Source: VFMC01 sp046331225
GTDB lineage: Bacteria > Actinomycetota > Acidimicrobiia > Acidimicrobiales > Ilumatobacteraceae
Direction of reading: 5' to 3'
NCBI GenBank assembly: GCA_046331225.1
Contig: JAXLRF010000004.1
Span: forward strand, 579,137-643,136
DNA: 64,000 nucleotides
Shown piece after piece: positions 26,217-35,462 of the stretch; the first letter of the stretch is position 1, and each line of letters begins with the position of its first letter. Below the pieces are notes generated by a model that did not search any database, was not told the origin of the DNA, and saw only the letters and a list, made by a program, of their open reading frames with translations. The translations under genes were made by a program, and so were the position numbers.

Positions 26217-29200
26217 TCAGTCGTAGGGGAGCTCGTCGAGCACCGGCCACCACAGGTGCGGGGCGTCGATGCGCGCCACCAGCTGACGAGCGAGCGTCTT
26301 GTGCCGCAGCGCTGCGTCGCGGTCGCCCAGCACGTCGGCCAGCAGCGCCAGCGCGGCGTCGATCGGCCCATGGGTGCTGAGCCCGTTCCACGACATCTGC
26401 CCCTCGTAGGGCGAGAGCCGCTCGTACAACACGGTGGCCAGCTCGTGGTCGGCCGCACGCCACACGGGGATCGCGAGCATCGAGCTGACCGCGGTGTACG
26501 TGGTGTCCTCGACGAGGTCGAGCTTGCGCTCGCGCAGCAGGGCGAGCAGCTCGTGCGCGGTGGCGTGATCGCCGCGGGCGTCGGCCATCGGTGCGGCGAG
26601 CGCGTGCCACGACGTGAACGCCGGTTGCAACCGCATGCGCTCCTCGACGAGGGGCCACAGCTCGCCGAGTCGACCCTGTGCCTGACGGACCGGGATGAGC
26701 AGCGCGGCGTAGATGGCGAGTGCCCACGACTCGGAGTACCCGGCGAGTCCGGCCTCGAGCGAGTGGTTGGCGAGCTGCTCGGCCGCGGCGAGGTCGCCGC
26801 GCACGAAGGCGTCGACCGCGTCGACCTGCATCAGGCTGCGCGCGCGGCTGCGGCGACGCACTTGCGGCGTGAGCTCGCGGATGCGCGAGACGCTGTCGTC
26901 GAACAGGTGCCGATCGGCGGCGACGAGCGCGAGGTTGGCGTGCAGGAACGCGGCCTCCCAGCGGGCCTCGACGTCGTCGAACCCGGCGAGGGTGTCGGCG
27001 GCGTGCCAGCGCAACCCCAGGTCGTCGGGATGCGCGAGGCCGAGGTGTGCGTTCATCAGCACCGTCCGGACGAGGCGTTCGTTCTCGCTGCGGATCGCGA
27101 CGTCGCGGGCCTCGTGGTAGAGGCTGCGGCCGAGGTCGGCCTCGGGCGACGAGGCGAACAGCGTGGCGGCCGCAGCGAGCAATTCGGTGCGCTGTGGTGC
27201 GGCGAGGTCGAGCGAGAGTGCGTAGTCGAGATGGCGTCGTGCGCGGTCGTCGACGTCGCCGACGGTGCTGGTGAACCCGTGCAGGCACAGCTCGGTGACG
27301 GTGGCGACGAGCAACGGGTCGTCCTCGTACTCGCTCGCGAGGTCGGCGGCGCGGAGCAGTTCGAGATCACTGCCCGGTCGGTTGGTGCGGCGCAGCGCGG
27401 TGCCGAGCAACGAGCGCAGCTCGCCCTCGATGCGCTGACCGGTCATGTGGAACCGCTCGACGACGTCGAGGCCTCGCCGGGCCCAGTCGGCGACGAGTTG
27501 CCACTCGAACAGGGCCGCGTGCTCGGTGGCGGCGTCTCGGCAGGCGTCGGCCGCTCGGATCGGGTCGAGGTCGGCGGCGCCGACGGCCTGCGGGGCGACG
27601 GCGACGGCGCTGAACCGACAGGCGATCAGGGCTCGGCACAACTCGTCGTGCCACGACACCCGCGAACCCGAGGGCACCATCGCAGCGAGCGCGTCGGCCA
27701 CCAGGCCGTGCACGAAGTGCCCGGTGGTGGGACCGTGGTCGTGGCTGCCGGGCACGGGGCCGAGCTCGAGCTGCACCAGGCCGTCCTCCTCGGCGTTGAC
27801 GAGTTGCTCGCCGGCGCGTCGGCGCAGCTGGCGCAGGGGCTGGACGGGGAACGAGCGGCCGAGCAGCGACGCGAGCTGCAGCAGCTCGCGGGTGGTGCGG
27901 GCCAGGGCGGCGGTGCGTTCGGCGACGGCGGCCTGCAGCGTGAGCGGCACCTCGGCGCCGAGTTCGCCACGACCGAGCACGTCGAGCAGCAGTCCGAGGA
28001 ACAGCGCGTTGCCGCCGGTCTGCTCGTGCAGGCTGCGCGTGAGGTCGTCGGTGGCTCGGAGGGGCAGCGCCAGCCGCAACAGCTCGTCGACCTCGTGCTG
28101 GTCGAAGGCGGGCAGGTGCAGCACCAGGGTGCGCGGCGGCTCGTCGAGCAGCGGGTGCGTGGGTGCCCGCGAGGTGGCGAGCAGGTGGATGCCGCTGCGT
28201 TCGAGCAGCCCCACGAGTATCTCGGCCGAGCTGGCATCGAGCCACTGCAGGTCTTCGATCACCAGCACCGCGCCGGTGCCGCGCAGCGACGTGGAGATCA
28301 GGTCGGTGAGGTCGTCGAGCAGCTCGTCGCGAGTGGTGGCGGGCACCTGCGCCGCGTCGGGCCCGCCCATCAGCCGGGTGCAGGCGTGCACGAGTCGCTT
28401 CGACCGCAGGGCACGGGCGGTGCTCTGCGGCAGCACCTCGCGCAGCTGCTCGACGACGGTGGCGATCACGTCCATGGGGCGGAACGGGTCTTCGAGCACC
28501 GAGGCGCGGACCACGCGGATGTGCTTGGCGGCGAGCCGCTGCTCGACCAGGCGGGTGAGCGTGCTCTTGCCCACGCCCGGGTCGCCGATCAGCAGCACCG
28601 GCTGCGACGCGAGCGCTCCGACCACGCGGTCGACCCATGCGTCGCGTGGCAGCAGCGCGGGCGTGACGGCGAGGCGGTCGACGGGTGGCAGCACCCGCAG
28701 TTCGTGGCGCAGGATCTGCGACTCGAGGGCCTGTACGTCGGGCGCGACGATGGCGCCCACCTCGGCGAGCGCGTCGCGGTGCGCGGCGAGCGCGCGGGTG
28801 CCTTCGAGCTGGCGGCCGGTGAGGGCGTAGAGCTTGGCGAGCCGCAGCGCGAGGTCGCCGCGGGTCGGGTCGTCGGCGAACATCGACTCGAGCATCGGCA
28901 GCGAACTGCTGCCCACACGGCTCGCGATCTCGGCGTCGGCCAACTGCACCACCACGTCGTCGCGCAGCGCCTGCAGCCGCCAGGCGGTGGCGTTGACGAG
29001 GTCGTTGTCGACGTCGGCGAACGGCAGCGTGCCGCGCCACTGCTCGAGGGCCAGCGCGTACTGGCGGGCCGCCTCGTGTGCGGGCAGTTCGCGTGCCTGG
29101 GCGACGAGCTGCTCGAACCGGGTGGAGTCGAGCAGGTCGAGCGGACCCTTGAGCCGGTAGCCGCCGTTGTGGTTCTCGATGGTGAGCCCGCGGTCGAGCG

Positions 29201-29450
29201 ACTTGCGGATGGTGTGCACCTGCTGTTTGAGGCTGGCGCGGGTGCGGTCGTCGTCGCGCCCCCACAGGGACTCGAGCAACCGGTGCTGGGGCACGACGGC
29301 GCCGGCGTGGGCGGCGATGATGGCGAGGATCTCGCGGCGCTGTGGGCTGAGCGGGGCCTCGTGGCCGTCGGCGTCGCGCACCAGCACCTCGCCGAGCACA
29401 CCGATGGCGGGCCTCGGCAACACGGTGTCGCGGACCCTGCCCTCGTTCAC
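26217..29450 (-). CDS. SARP/BTAD-type transcriptional regulator with AAA ATPase domain
   Basis: 1077 residues. The N-terminus (about 10-90) is an OmpR-type winged helix (LSPQRREILAIIAAHAG...LLESLWG...LKQQVHTIRKSLD). A bacterial transcriptional activation (BTAD) region to about 250 follows. Then an NTPase domain has Walker A GDPGVGKST and the acidic strand AVLVIEDLQWLDASSAEIL, and a long helical TPR-like C-terminus completes it. This is the large AfsR/LuxR-ATPase regulator layout. The GTG at 29450 follows GGAAAC and begins just before the conserved sequence. It probably activates an unlinked or neighbouring pathway; no target is evident. Confidence 0.85.
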   Translation of the reverse strand: MNEGRVRDTVLPRPAIGVLGEVLVRDADGHEAPLSPQRREILAIIAAHAGAVVPQHRLLESLWGRDDDRTRASLKQQVHTIRKSLDRGLTIENHNGGYRLKGPLDLLDSTRFEQLVAQARELPAHEAARQYALALEQWRGTLPFADVDNDLVNATAWRLQALRDDVVVQLADAEIASRVGSSSLPMLESMFADDPTRGDLALRLAKLYALTGRQLEGTRALAAHRDALAEVGAIVAPDVQALESQILRHELRVLPPVDRLAVTPALLPRDAWVDRVVGALASQPVLLIGDPGVGKSTLTRLVEQRLAAKHIRVVRASVLEDPFRPMDVIATVVEQLREVLPQSTARALRSKRLVHACTRLMGGPDAAQVPATTRDELLDDLTDLISTSLRGTGAVLVIEDLQWLDASSAEILVGLLERSGIHLLATSRAPTHPLLDEPPRTLVLHLPAFDQHEVDELLRLALPLRATDDLTRSLHEQTGGNALFLGLLLDVLGRGELGAEVPLTLQAAVAERTAALARTTRELLQLASLLGRSFPVQPLRQLRRRAGEQLVNAEEDGLVQLELGPVPGSHDHGPTTGHFVHGLVADALAAMVPSGSRVSWHDELCRALIACRFSAVAVAPQAVGAADLDPIRAADACRDAATEHAALFEWQLVADWARRGLDVVERFHMTGQRIEGELRSLLGTALRRTNRPGSDLELLRAADLASEYEDDPLLVATVTELCLHGFTSTVGDVDDRARRHLDYALSLDLAAPQRTELLAAAATLFASSPEADLGRSLYHEARDVAIRSENERLVRTVLMNAHLGLAHPDDLGLRWHAADTLAGFDDVEARWEAAFLHANLALVAADRHLFDDSVSRIRELTPQVRRRSRARSLMQVDAVDAFVRGDLAAAEQLANHSLEAGLAGYSESWALAIYAALLIPVRQAQGRLGELWPLVEERMRLQPAFTSWHALAAPMADARGDHATAHELLALLRERKLDLVEDTTYTAVSSMLAIPVWRAADHELATVLYERLSPYEGQMSWNGLSTHGPIDAALALLADVLGDRDAALRHKTLARQLVARIDAPHLWWPVLDELPYD

Positions 29451-29553
29451 GCCCAGTTTCCTGTGCGCCGCATGTGAGCATGGTACGCATCGGGTGTGCG
29501 GACCCGGGGGTCGGTCATCGAACTGCCACGAACGCTGCGGCCCATGGTGCACC

Positions 29554-29581
29554 GGATGATCCGACCGGCCCATTGGTGCGG
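29554..29581 (+). promoter_or_regulatory. Upstream element shared by the two phosphoribosyltransferase genes (copy 1)
   Basis: Twenty-eight bases beginning GGATGATCCG and containing CGGCCCAT match 34222-34249 at 23 of 28 positions. Both copies lie just upstream of paralogous PRT genes. It could be a promoter or operator. Confidence 0.5.
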
Positions 29582-29607
29582 GGCCACCGGAACGGAACAC
29601 TTGCGAG

Positions 29608-30282
29608 ATGGATTGGACGACCGTGGAGCGCGCTCGACGCGACCTGCACCAGGTGCGCCCGGTCGTCATCCGTGGCGACCACGAGTTGGACGGGTGCTGG
29701 GCGCTCGACCGGATGAGCGAGTCGTCGAGCTCGCACGGTCCGGTGCGTGTGCTGCTCGACGTGGTGCGCGAGTACCCGATGCACCGATCGAGCGCGGCGA
29801 TCGCGGCTCGCATGGTCGACGTGCTGCGACGGTTCGAGTGGCCCGACGACCTGGTGGTGGTGCCGGTACCCACGAACGAACTGGCCGACGTGTTGGCCCG
29901 TGCGGTGGCGTCGCTGCTCGAGGTGCCCTACGAGCGGGTGCTGCGTCATCGCGGCAACGGCGTGGGCAACACGCCGCGACTCGCGGTGAAGGGCAAGCAG
30001 GTGCCCGCGAACGTGTTGTTGATCGACGACATGGTGCACACCGGCCTGACGCTGCGGATGTGCGCGCGGGCGCTCGGTGAGCGGGGCGCGGTCGGGGTGT
30101 GGGCGATGGTGGCGGCGATCGAGGAACGTCGTCACGACGAGCGCCGTGCCGACGAGCGCCGCGCCGTCGAGCGCCGTGCCGAGGCGGTCGAGCACGACGA
30201 GCGTCGTCACGACCAACGTCGTCACGACGAACGGCGACACGACGAACGCCGGCACGAGGACACGAGGGTCAGCACCCGCTGA
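29608..30282 (+). CDS. Phosphoribosyltransferase-like protein with HDERR-repeat tail
   Basis: 224 residues. The PRPP-binding loop VLLIDDMVHTGLTLRMC (about 130-147) and the preceding strand LVVVPVPTNELADVLA are those of type I phosphoribosyltransferases of the ComF type. N-terminal LDGCWALDRM is shared with the paralogue at 34313. From about residue 171 the chain becomes a highly charged run of (H/A)-D-E-R-R pentapeptides. AACACT 6 bases before ATG 29608 may be a leaderless -10. It converges with the XPB helicase gene. The biochemical substrate is unknown; ComFC-like proteins are linked to DNA uptake, but no com genes are seen. Confidence 0.75.
   Translation: MDWTTVERARRDLHQVRPVVIRGDHELDGCWALDRMSESSSSHGPVRVLLDVVREYPMHRSSAAIAARMVDVLRRFEWPDDLVVVPVPTNELADVLARAVASLLEVPYERVLRHRGNGVGNTPRLAVKGKQVPANVLLIDDMVHTGLTLRMCARALGERGAVGVWAMVAAIEERRHDERRADERRAVERRAEAVEHDERRHDQRRHDERRHDERRHEDTRVSTR
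30124..30260 (+). repeat. 15-bp coding repeat (HDERR pentapeptides)
   Basis: Degenerate 15-base units of the form CACGACGAGCGTCGT encode repeated HDERR/ADERR/AVERR pentapeptides, about nine units, at the 3' end of the phosphoribosyltransferase gene. Confidence 0.8.
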
Positions 30283-30302
30283 GCGGTGCCGGGCGGGCTC
30301 GC

Positions 30303-32081
30303 TCAGAGCTCGTGGCTGTCGATGATCCGGTAGTCGTAGCCCTGCTCGGCCAGGAACCGCTGACGGTTCGCGGCGAACTGCTGGTCGACGGTGTCGCGCG
30401 TGACGATCGTGTAGAAGTGCGCCTGGCTGCCGGACTGCTTGGGACGCATGATCCGGCCGAGACGCTGGGCCTCTTCCTGGCGGCTGCCGAACGTGCCGCT
30501 CACCTGGATCGCGACGTTGGCCTCGGGCAGGTCGATCGAGAAGTTGGCGACCTTCGACACGACCAGGGTGGAGATCTCGCCGTTGCGGAACGCCTCGAAC
30601 CGGGCGTCACGCACCTTCTGCGCGGTCTGGCCGGTGATGAGCGGCGCGTCGAGCTCGGAGGCGATCTGCTTCAACTGGTCGACGAACTGGCCGATCACGA
30701 GCACCCGGTCACCCTGGTGCCGTGCGCACAGTTGCTCGACCACCTGGGTCTTGCGCGGGGTGCTGGCGGCCAGTCGGTAGCGCTGCTGCGGGTCGGCCAT
30801 CGCGTACTCCATGCGCGCGTCGTCGTGCAGGCCGACGCGCACCTCGGTGCACACGGCGGGTGCGATCCAGCCGTAGTGCTCGAGCTCCTTCCACGGGATG
30901 TCGAAGCGCTTGGGTCCGATCAGGCCGAACACATCGGCCTCCTTGCCGTCCTCGCGCACGAGCGTGGCGGTGAGCCCGAGGCGTCGCACGGCCTGGATGC
31001 GAGCGGTCGCGCGGAACACCGGCGCGGGCAGCAGGTGCACCTCGTCGTAGACGATGAGGCCCCATTCGGTGCGGTCGAACAAGCCGAGGTGTGGATACAG
31101 CGTGTGCAGCACGTCGCTCTCGGCGCCGTCGGTGAGCTGCGCGACGGCGTCGGCCTCGAGCGAGTCGGGCACGTCGGGCACGTCGGCGAGCAGGTCGTCG
31201 TCGCCACGCTTCTTCTTGCGCACCGGCGACCACGTGAGCACCTGGTAGGTCGCCACCGTGACCGGCTTGATCTCTTTGCGGTCGCCCGAGTACTCGCCCA
31301 CCTGGTCGCTGGTGAGCGTGGTCTTGTCGAGGATCTCGCGGATCCACTGACGGGCCGAGGTGATGTTGGTGGCGATGATCAGCGTGTGCGATCCGGCGGC
31401 GGCCATCGCGGCGAGTCCGATGACGGTCTTGCCGGCGCCGCAGGGCAGCACCAGTACGCCGTTGCCGGCGGCGTCGATGCCGTCCTGCCACCAGGCGCTG
31501 ACGGCGTCGGCCTGGTAGCCGCGCAGCTCGCAGGTGAGCTCGGCGTCGGCGAGTGCGCTGCCCTCGGTGTAGCCGGCCTCGTCGGCGACGGGCCAGCCGA
31601 GCTGCAGCAGCGCCTGCTTGAGCGCGCCGCGGTCGCCGAGGCGCACGGCGAAGCGGTTGCCGTCGAGGCGTTCGCCGAGCAGCGCGGCGACGTGCTTCTC
31701 GCGGGCGACCTCGACGAGGAGCGGGATCTCGTTGCTGACGAGCGCGAGGCCGCCGCTGTCGAAGTCGCGCACGAGTCGCAGCCGGCCGTAGCGGCCCATC
31801 TGGTCGTGCACCTCGGCGAGCACGCCGGAGGGGACCGGGTACTTGGCGAGGGTGCTGAGGGTGGATGCGACCTCGCCGGCGCTCATGCCGGCCACGGCCG
31901 CGTTCCACAGCGACAGCGGCGTGATGCGATACGTGTGGATGTGCTCGGGCGCCTTCTCGAGTTCGCTGAAGCGGGCGAGTGCGGCGCGGGCCTCGTCGGC
32001 GCGCGGGCTGGCGAGCTCGAGCATCACGGTGAGGTCGCTCTGGACGATGAGCGGGTTGGTGGGGTCGGGTGCGCTCACCAC
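30303..32081 (-). CDS. xpb: DNA repair helicase XPB (ERCC3-like)
   Basis: 592 residues. Superfamily 2 helicase with the XPB-specific layout: an N-terminal damage-recognition-like domain (about 1-170), a Q/RGYQ motif (ELRGYQADAV), Walker A PCGAGKT, DEVH box (IVYDEVHLLP), the RED motif in GLTATLVREDGKE, and a second RecA domain with VLVIGQFVDQL and QxxQRxGR-type motif EEAQRLGRIMRP. Actinobacterial XPB acts as a 3'-5' DNA helicase. Its GTG start overlaps the stop of the upstream partner gene (32075-34195), so the two are translationally coupled. Confidence 0.92.
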   Translation of the reverse strand: MVSAPDPTNPLIVQSDLTVMLELASPRADEARAALARFSELEKAPEHIHTYRITPLSLWNAAVAGMSAGEVASTLSTLAKYPVPSGVLAEVHDQMGRYGRLRLVRDFDSGGLALVSNEIPLLVEVAREKHVAALLGERLDGNRFAVRLGDRGALKQALLQLGWPVADEAGYTEGSALADAELTCELRGYQADAVSAWWQDGIDAAGNGVLVLPCGAGKTVIGLAAMAAAGSHTLIIATNITSARQWIREILDKTTLTSDQVGEYSGDRKEIKPVTVATYQVLTWSPVRKKKRGDDDLLADVPDVPDSLEADAVAQLTDGAESDVLHTLYPHLGLFDRTEWGLIVYDEVHLLPAPVFRATARIQAVRRLGLTATLVREDGKEADVFGLIGPKRFDIPWKELEHYGWIAPAVCTEVRVGLHDDARMEYAMADPQQRYRLAASTPRKTQVVEQLCARHQGDRVLVIGQFVDQLKQIASELDAPLITGQTAQKVRDARFEAFRNGEISTLVVSKVANFSIDLPEANVAIQVSGTFGSRQEEAQRLGRIMRPKQSGSQAHFYTIVTRDTVDQQFAANRQRFLAEQGYDYRIIDSHEL

Positions 32082-34195
32082 GACTCCAGCAGCGATTCGA
32101 GGTGTGCGACGGAGGGGTGCAGCACCTCGGGGACGTTACGGGGACGGGCTGCGGGTTGCACGCGGCTGACGATCTCGTCACCCGTGGCGGGCTCGCTGTC
32201 GTTGCCGGGGGCGAGGCCCGCCTTGCGCAGCGCGGCGAGCACCTTGTCGAGCGACAGCTCGCTGATTGCGACGGTGGGCGCGACGAGCGTGAGCCGGGCC
32301 GACTTGACCTTGACCGCGGCGGCGAGGCCGAGGACGTCGTCGGCGGTGACGACGGTGGCGGCGGCCCGCGCGGTGAGTCCGCCACGCTGGCGCTCGACGT
32401 CGACGAGCATCTGCGCGACGACGTTCGCGATCGGCACGCTCGAGTGCTCGGTGAGGAAGTCGAGCAGCGACTGGGCGGTCTCGCCGGCGGCCATCTCGGC
32501 GGCGATGCGCGTGCGGTCGAGACGCAGCACGGTGACCGCGCCCTTCGACTCGGCCGTGCACAGCCGATCGAGGCGACCGCGGACGGCGGGGTCGAGTGCG
32601 GGCGGTGCGATCACCGACAGGTCGGCCTGCACGACGAAGGTGAGGTCTTGCTCGGGCAGCAGGGAGTGCAGCGAGACGGGCTCGGTGAGCACGGTCCGGG
32701 CGAGCGCGCCGAGGCCGGCGGGACCGTCGGCCGGGCAGAGCCCGAGTGTGACGAGTTGGGCGTGCAGCTGGTCGAGGTCGACGCGCTCGGCCATCAGGTG
32801 TCGACCGCGCACCCACTCGACGAGGCGGGCGGCGGCGATGCCGTGGCCGTCGGGCAGGTCGAGCAGGTCGGCCACCATTTGACGGCGCACGACGGCGTCG
32901 AGGGCACGGCTGTCGCCCGGGGTGTCGAGGGCGTCGATCCACGCGTCGACGAGCTGGATCCACTGGTCGGCGATGCCGGTGCGCCGCCACTCGGCGGCCC
33001 GCTCGGGGTTGACCTCGAACCGGTGCACCCATCCGGCGGTGCGACCGCGGCCGACGAACTCGCTGAGTTGCGTGAGCAGCCCGAGTCCGAGCGCGAGGTG
33101 CACCAGGGGACCGAGCTGCTCGGCGGGCGTGCCCATGCGCTTCGCGAGGTCGCGGATCGCCTTGACGCCGATGCCGCCGGTCTTGAGGCCGGGCAGCGGT
33201 TCGGTGCCGACCTGACGCAGCAGGCTCTGCAGGGTGCTGAGCGCATCGGGGTGGGTGTGCGCGTGTTGGTGCAGCGGCACGGGTGCGAGCTCGGCGCGAT
33301 CGCCGAGCGCGACGGGCCAGGCGGCGAAGGTGCGGCCGTTGACGGCGACGAGCGTCTCGAGCCACAAGCCGACCTGTCGGATCTCGCGTTCGACCCACAC
33401 GAGCCCCTGGTCCATGAACGCCTGCAGCGCTGCGGCTTCTGGGGTGAGGTGCGGCCGGAGGTAGGCGGGTCGTTGGTCGACGGGGTGGTACAGGCGGAGC
33501 TGCCACCAGTTGTTGGTGAGCCGGTCGCCGGCGGTGCCGCGGCCGCCGGCCTGGACGAGCCGTTCGAAGAGCGCGAGCTCGGGCGGGGTCATGCGGGCGA
33601 CGACGCGTCGCAGCCCGTCGGGGGTGCCGATCGCGTCGCGGAGCGCATCGATGCGCTTGCCCTTGGCCATCGGGATCTTGTCGACCTCGAGCCGTTCGAG
33701 CCAGATCCCGAGGGTGTCGCGCGTGATGCTCTGGTCGAGCACGAGGCGGTCGAGCGGGCGGCCCGGCCGGCCGATCAGGTCGGCGACACCGGGCCGCAGC
33801 CGCAACGGTTCGCCGGGCTCGGGATCGGCGACGAGGAACCGGTCGACCAGCGTCGTCACCATGCGGCGGCGTTCGTCGGGCGCCACCGGTGCGAGCTCTT
33901 GTTCGAGCTGCGCCTCGGTGATGCTGCCGCCGCGGCTGGCGATCACGACGAGCAGTTGCGCCGCACCCGGGTCGAGCAGGTCGATGGTGAGCCGCTGCAC
34001 GTGCGGGTTGGCGAGGGCCCCGGCCAGTTGCTTGCGGCCGGGGTTGCGCGTGGAAGCGCCGAGGAACACTCGCAGGGGTCCGGTGCCGGTGCACCAGGCG
34101 GCCACGTGGGGCAGCCGTGCCAGGCGGTGGGCGAGCTCGCGGCCGTCGAGCGCGGCCAGGGCTGCTGCTCGGTCGGCCACCACCTCGTCGATCAC
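32075..34195 (-). CDS. Helicase-associated (XPB/Ssl2-like, Helicase_C_3) protein
   Basis: 706 residues, helical and Arg/Leu-rich. The region LTFVVQADLSVIAPPALDPAVRGRL followed by AAEMAAGETAQSLLDFLTEHS is the Helicase_C_3/XPB-Ssl2-like domain found next to XPB in actinobacteria. It has no Walker motifs of its own. It overlaps xpb by 7 bases and is upstream of it in the same operon, so it is very probably a partner of the XPB helicase. Its exact role is unknown. Confidence 0.85.
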   Translation of the reverse strand: MIDEVVADRAAALAALDGRELAHRLARLPHVAAWCTGTGPLRVFLGASTRNPGRKQLAGALANPHVQRLTIDLLDPGAAQLLVVIASRGGSITEAQLEQELAPVAPDERRRMVTTLVDRFLVADPEPGEPLRLRPGVADLIGRPGRPLDRLVLDQSITRDTLGIWLERLEVDKIPMAKGKRIDALRDAIGTPDGLRRVVARMTPPELALFERLVQAGGRGTAGDRLTNNWWQLRLYHPVDQRPAYLRPHLTPEAAALQAFMDQGLVWVEREIRQVGLWLETLVAVNGRTFAAWPVALGDRAELAPVPLHQHAHTHPDALSTLQSLLRQVGTEPLPGLKTGGIGVKAIRDLAKRMGTPAEQLGPLVHLALGLGLLTQLSEFVGRGRTAGWVHRFEVNPERAAEWRRTGIADQWIQLVDAWIDALDTPGDSRALDAVVRRQMVADLLDLPDGHGIAAARLVEWVRGRHLMAERVDLDQLHAQLVTLGLCPADGPAGLGALARTVLTEPVSLHSLLPEQDLTFVVQADLSVIAPPALDPAVRGRLDRLCTAESKGAVTVLRLDRTRIAAEMAAGETAQSLLDFLTEHSSVPIANVVAQMLVDVERQRGGLTARAAATVVTADDVLGLAAAVKVKSARLTLVAPTVAISELSLDKVLAALRKAGLAPGNDSEPATGDEIVSRVQPAARPRNVPEVLHPSVAHLESLLESW

Positions 34196-34221
34196 GGGGG
34201 GACCTTACCGGCGTGTCACGA

Positions 34222-34249
34222 GGATGATCCGGGCGGCCCATCGACGCGG
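34222..34249 (+). promoter_or_regulatory. Upstream element shared by the two phosphoribosyltransferase genes (copy 2)
   Basis: Second copy of the GGATGATCCG...CGGCCCAT element (23 of 28 identical to 29554-29581). It lies between the divergent helicase-partner gene (start 34195) and the PRT gene (start 34313), so it could act on either. Confidence 0.5.
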
Positions 34250-34312
34250 AGCGTCGACGATGTTGAGATTTCCCTGAAGAACACGGCGGACGCGAGGAGA
34301 GGCGGATCCACC

Positions 34313-34873
34313 ATGACGACACATGTGGTCATCCCATCGGAACTGACGGTCGAGGGCATCGAGGGCCTGGACGGGTGCTGGGCACTCGACCGGTTCGCGC
34401 ATCCCGAGTTGGGGCTCACGCGCACCGGGCTGCTGCTCGGTCGGGCGAAGGTGTCGGGCATGGGTCCGGCCGGCGCACAGCTCGGCGAGCGGATGGCCGC
34501 GGTGATGGCGGCGCGCCGGTGGGCCGACGACGTGGTGGTGGCGGCGGTGCCCTCGGCGTCCGACCTGAGCCTCGATCTGGCGCGTCGCGTGGCCGAGGGG
34601 ATCGATCGCCCGCTCGAGAAGTTGCTGGGCGTGCGCACCGGTCTGCTCGGTCGGCTCGACGGTTCGGTGCGCGGGCGGATCAAGGCTCGCGTGGCGTCGT
34701 CGCCGAAGCGCGTGCTGCTGGTCGACGACGCGATCCGGTCGGGCGAGACGCTGCGTGCGTGTGCCGCGATGCTGCGGGCCCGTGGCGCCGACGAGGTGTG
34801 GGCGATGACCGCGGTCGCGATCCTCGACGTGCCCAACTCGGCATCGCAGGACTTCCTGCAGCCGACCAGCTGA
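34313..34873 (+). CDS. Phosphoribosyltransferase-like protein (paralogue)
   Basis: 186 residues. LDGCWALDRF near the N-terminus and the PRPP loop RVLLVDDAIRSGETLRAC (about 141-158) show it to be a paralogue of 29608-30282, without the repeat tail. The strand VVVAAVPSASDLSLDLARRVAEGI corresponds to the neighbour's VVVPVPTNELADVLARAVAS. GAGGAGAGG upstream gives this copy an ordinary ribosome site. The two copies flank the xpb operon. Confidence 0.75.
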   Translation: MTTHVVIPSELTVEGIEGLDGCWALDRFAHPELGLTRTGLLLGRAKVSGMGPAGAQLGERMAAVMAARRWADDVVVAAVPSASDLSLDLARRVAEGIDRPLEKLLGVRTGLLGRLDGSVRGRIKARVASSPKRVLLVDDAIRSGETLRACAAMLRARGADEVWAMTAVAILDVPNSASQDFLQPTS

Positions 34874-34894
34874 ACCCGATCGGCGTCTGCCCCG

Positions 34895-35341
34895 TCAGCC
34901 GCGGGTCATCGTGTCGACGAGGTGATCGACCGCGCCCTGGTCGTAGGTGAACGGGCGCTCGTTCAGCCAGGCGGTGAGCCGGCGGCGGTGGAGCACGGTG
35001 ACCTCGTCGGGTCGCACAGCCAGATGCGCGTCGTCCTCGATCACGACGACGGGTGTGCACCGCACGTCCCAGCCGGTGGCGTGACTCAGCAGTTGTGACA
35101 CGAGCGCAGCCGTGAGTTGAGCGCCCGAGCTCGATTGACGACGCTCGCCGTGCCACGCGGCCACGCGTCCGAACGACGCCGCCGTGTCGCGGGCGAACAG
35201 CACGAACACGCCACCGGCGCCGATGACGACCGGCCAGGCGACACCTGGCAGCCGCACCTCTCGCCATCCGGCGGGCAGGTGGTGGGCCTCGCTGGCGCGA
35301 GCGGCGGAATCGAGCTGGTCGTGGGTGGTCGGGGTGGTCAC
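34895..35341 (-). CDS. NERD-like domain protein (copy 1)
   Basis: 148 residues. The sequence LPAGWREVRLPGVAWPVVIGAGGVFVLFARD resembles the core of nuclease-related (NERD) domains, where a strand, an xxGPGGVFVI turn and a strand carry the active site. The later strand TPVVVIEDDAHL and VTVLHRRRLTAWL also fit. The usual Asp before the turn and Lys after it are not in place, so nuclease activity is doubtful. Paralogues are at 36286-36825 and 46025-46522. The GTG start follows a conserved upstream element. Confidence 0.6.
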   Translation of the reverse strand: MTTPTTHDQLDSAARASEAHHLPAGWREVRLPGVAWPVVIGAGGVFVLFARDTAASFGRVAAWHGERRQSSSGAQLTAALVSQLLSHATGWDVRCTPVVVIEDDAHLAVRPDEVTVLHRRRLTAWLNERPFTYDQGAVDHLVDTMTRG

Positions 35342-35348
35342 GACGAAG

Positions 35349-35378
35349 TCATCGGCTCGTCAAGGGACCGTCTGGAGC
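35349..35378 (-). promoter_or_regulatory. Conserved upstream element of NERD-like gene (copy 1), σ28-like
   Basis: Thirty bases match 36822-36851 at 26 positions. On the - strand it reads TCCAG, 15 bases including CCCTTGACGA, then GCCGATGA. That is close to TCAAG-N15-GCCGATAA of σ28/WhiG-type sigma factors, ending 7 bases upstream of the GTG start at 35341. Confidence 0.5.
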
Positions 35379-35448
35379 AGATTCTGTGCGGCGCCTCCGG
35401 GAATCCCCTGACCTGGGGCGATCGGCTCGACGGCACGTGATGCGGCAC

Positions 35449-35454
35449 TACGGT
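35449..35454 (+). promoter_or_regulatory. -10 hexamer of a leaderless gene
   Basis: TACGGT is 8 bases before GTG 35463 and supports that start over GTG 35457. Confidence 0.4.
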
Positions 35455-35462
35455 GCGTGGCC

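Noticed and set aside
26256..29477. 1073-codon frame antisense to the SARP/ATPase regulator
   Set aside because: The regulator has Walker A and winged-helix motifs; the antisense product is Gly/Val/Arg/Glu-rich shadow sequence.
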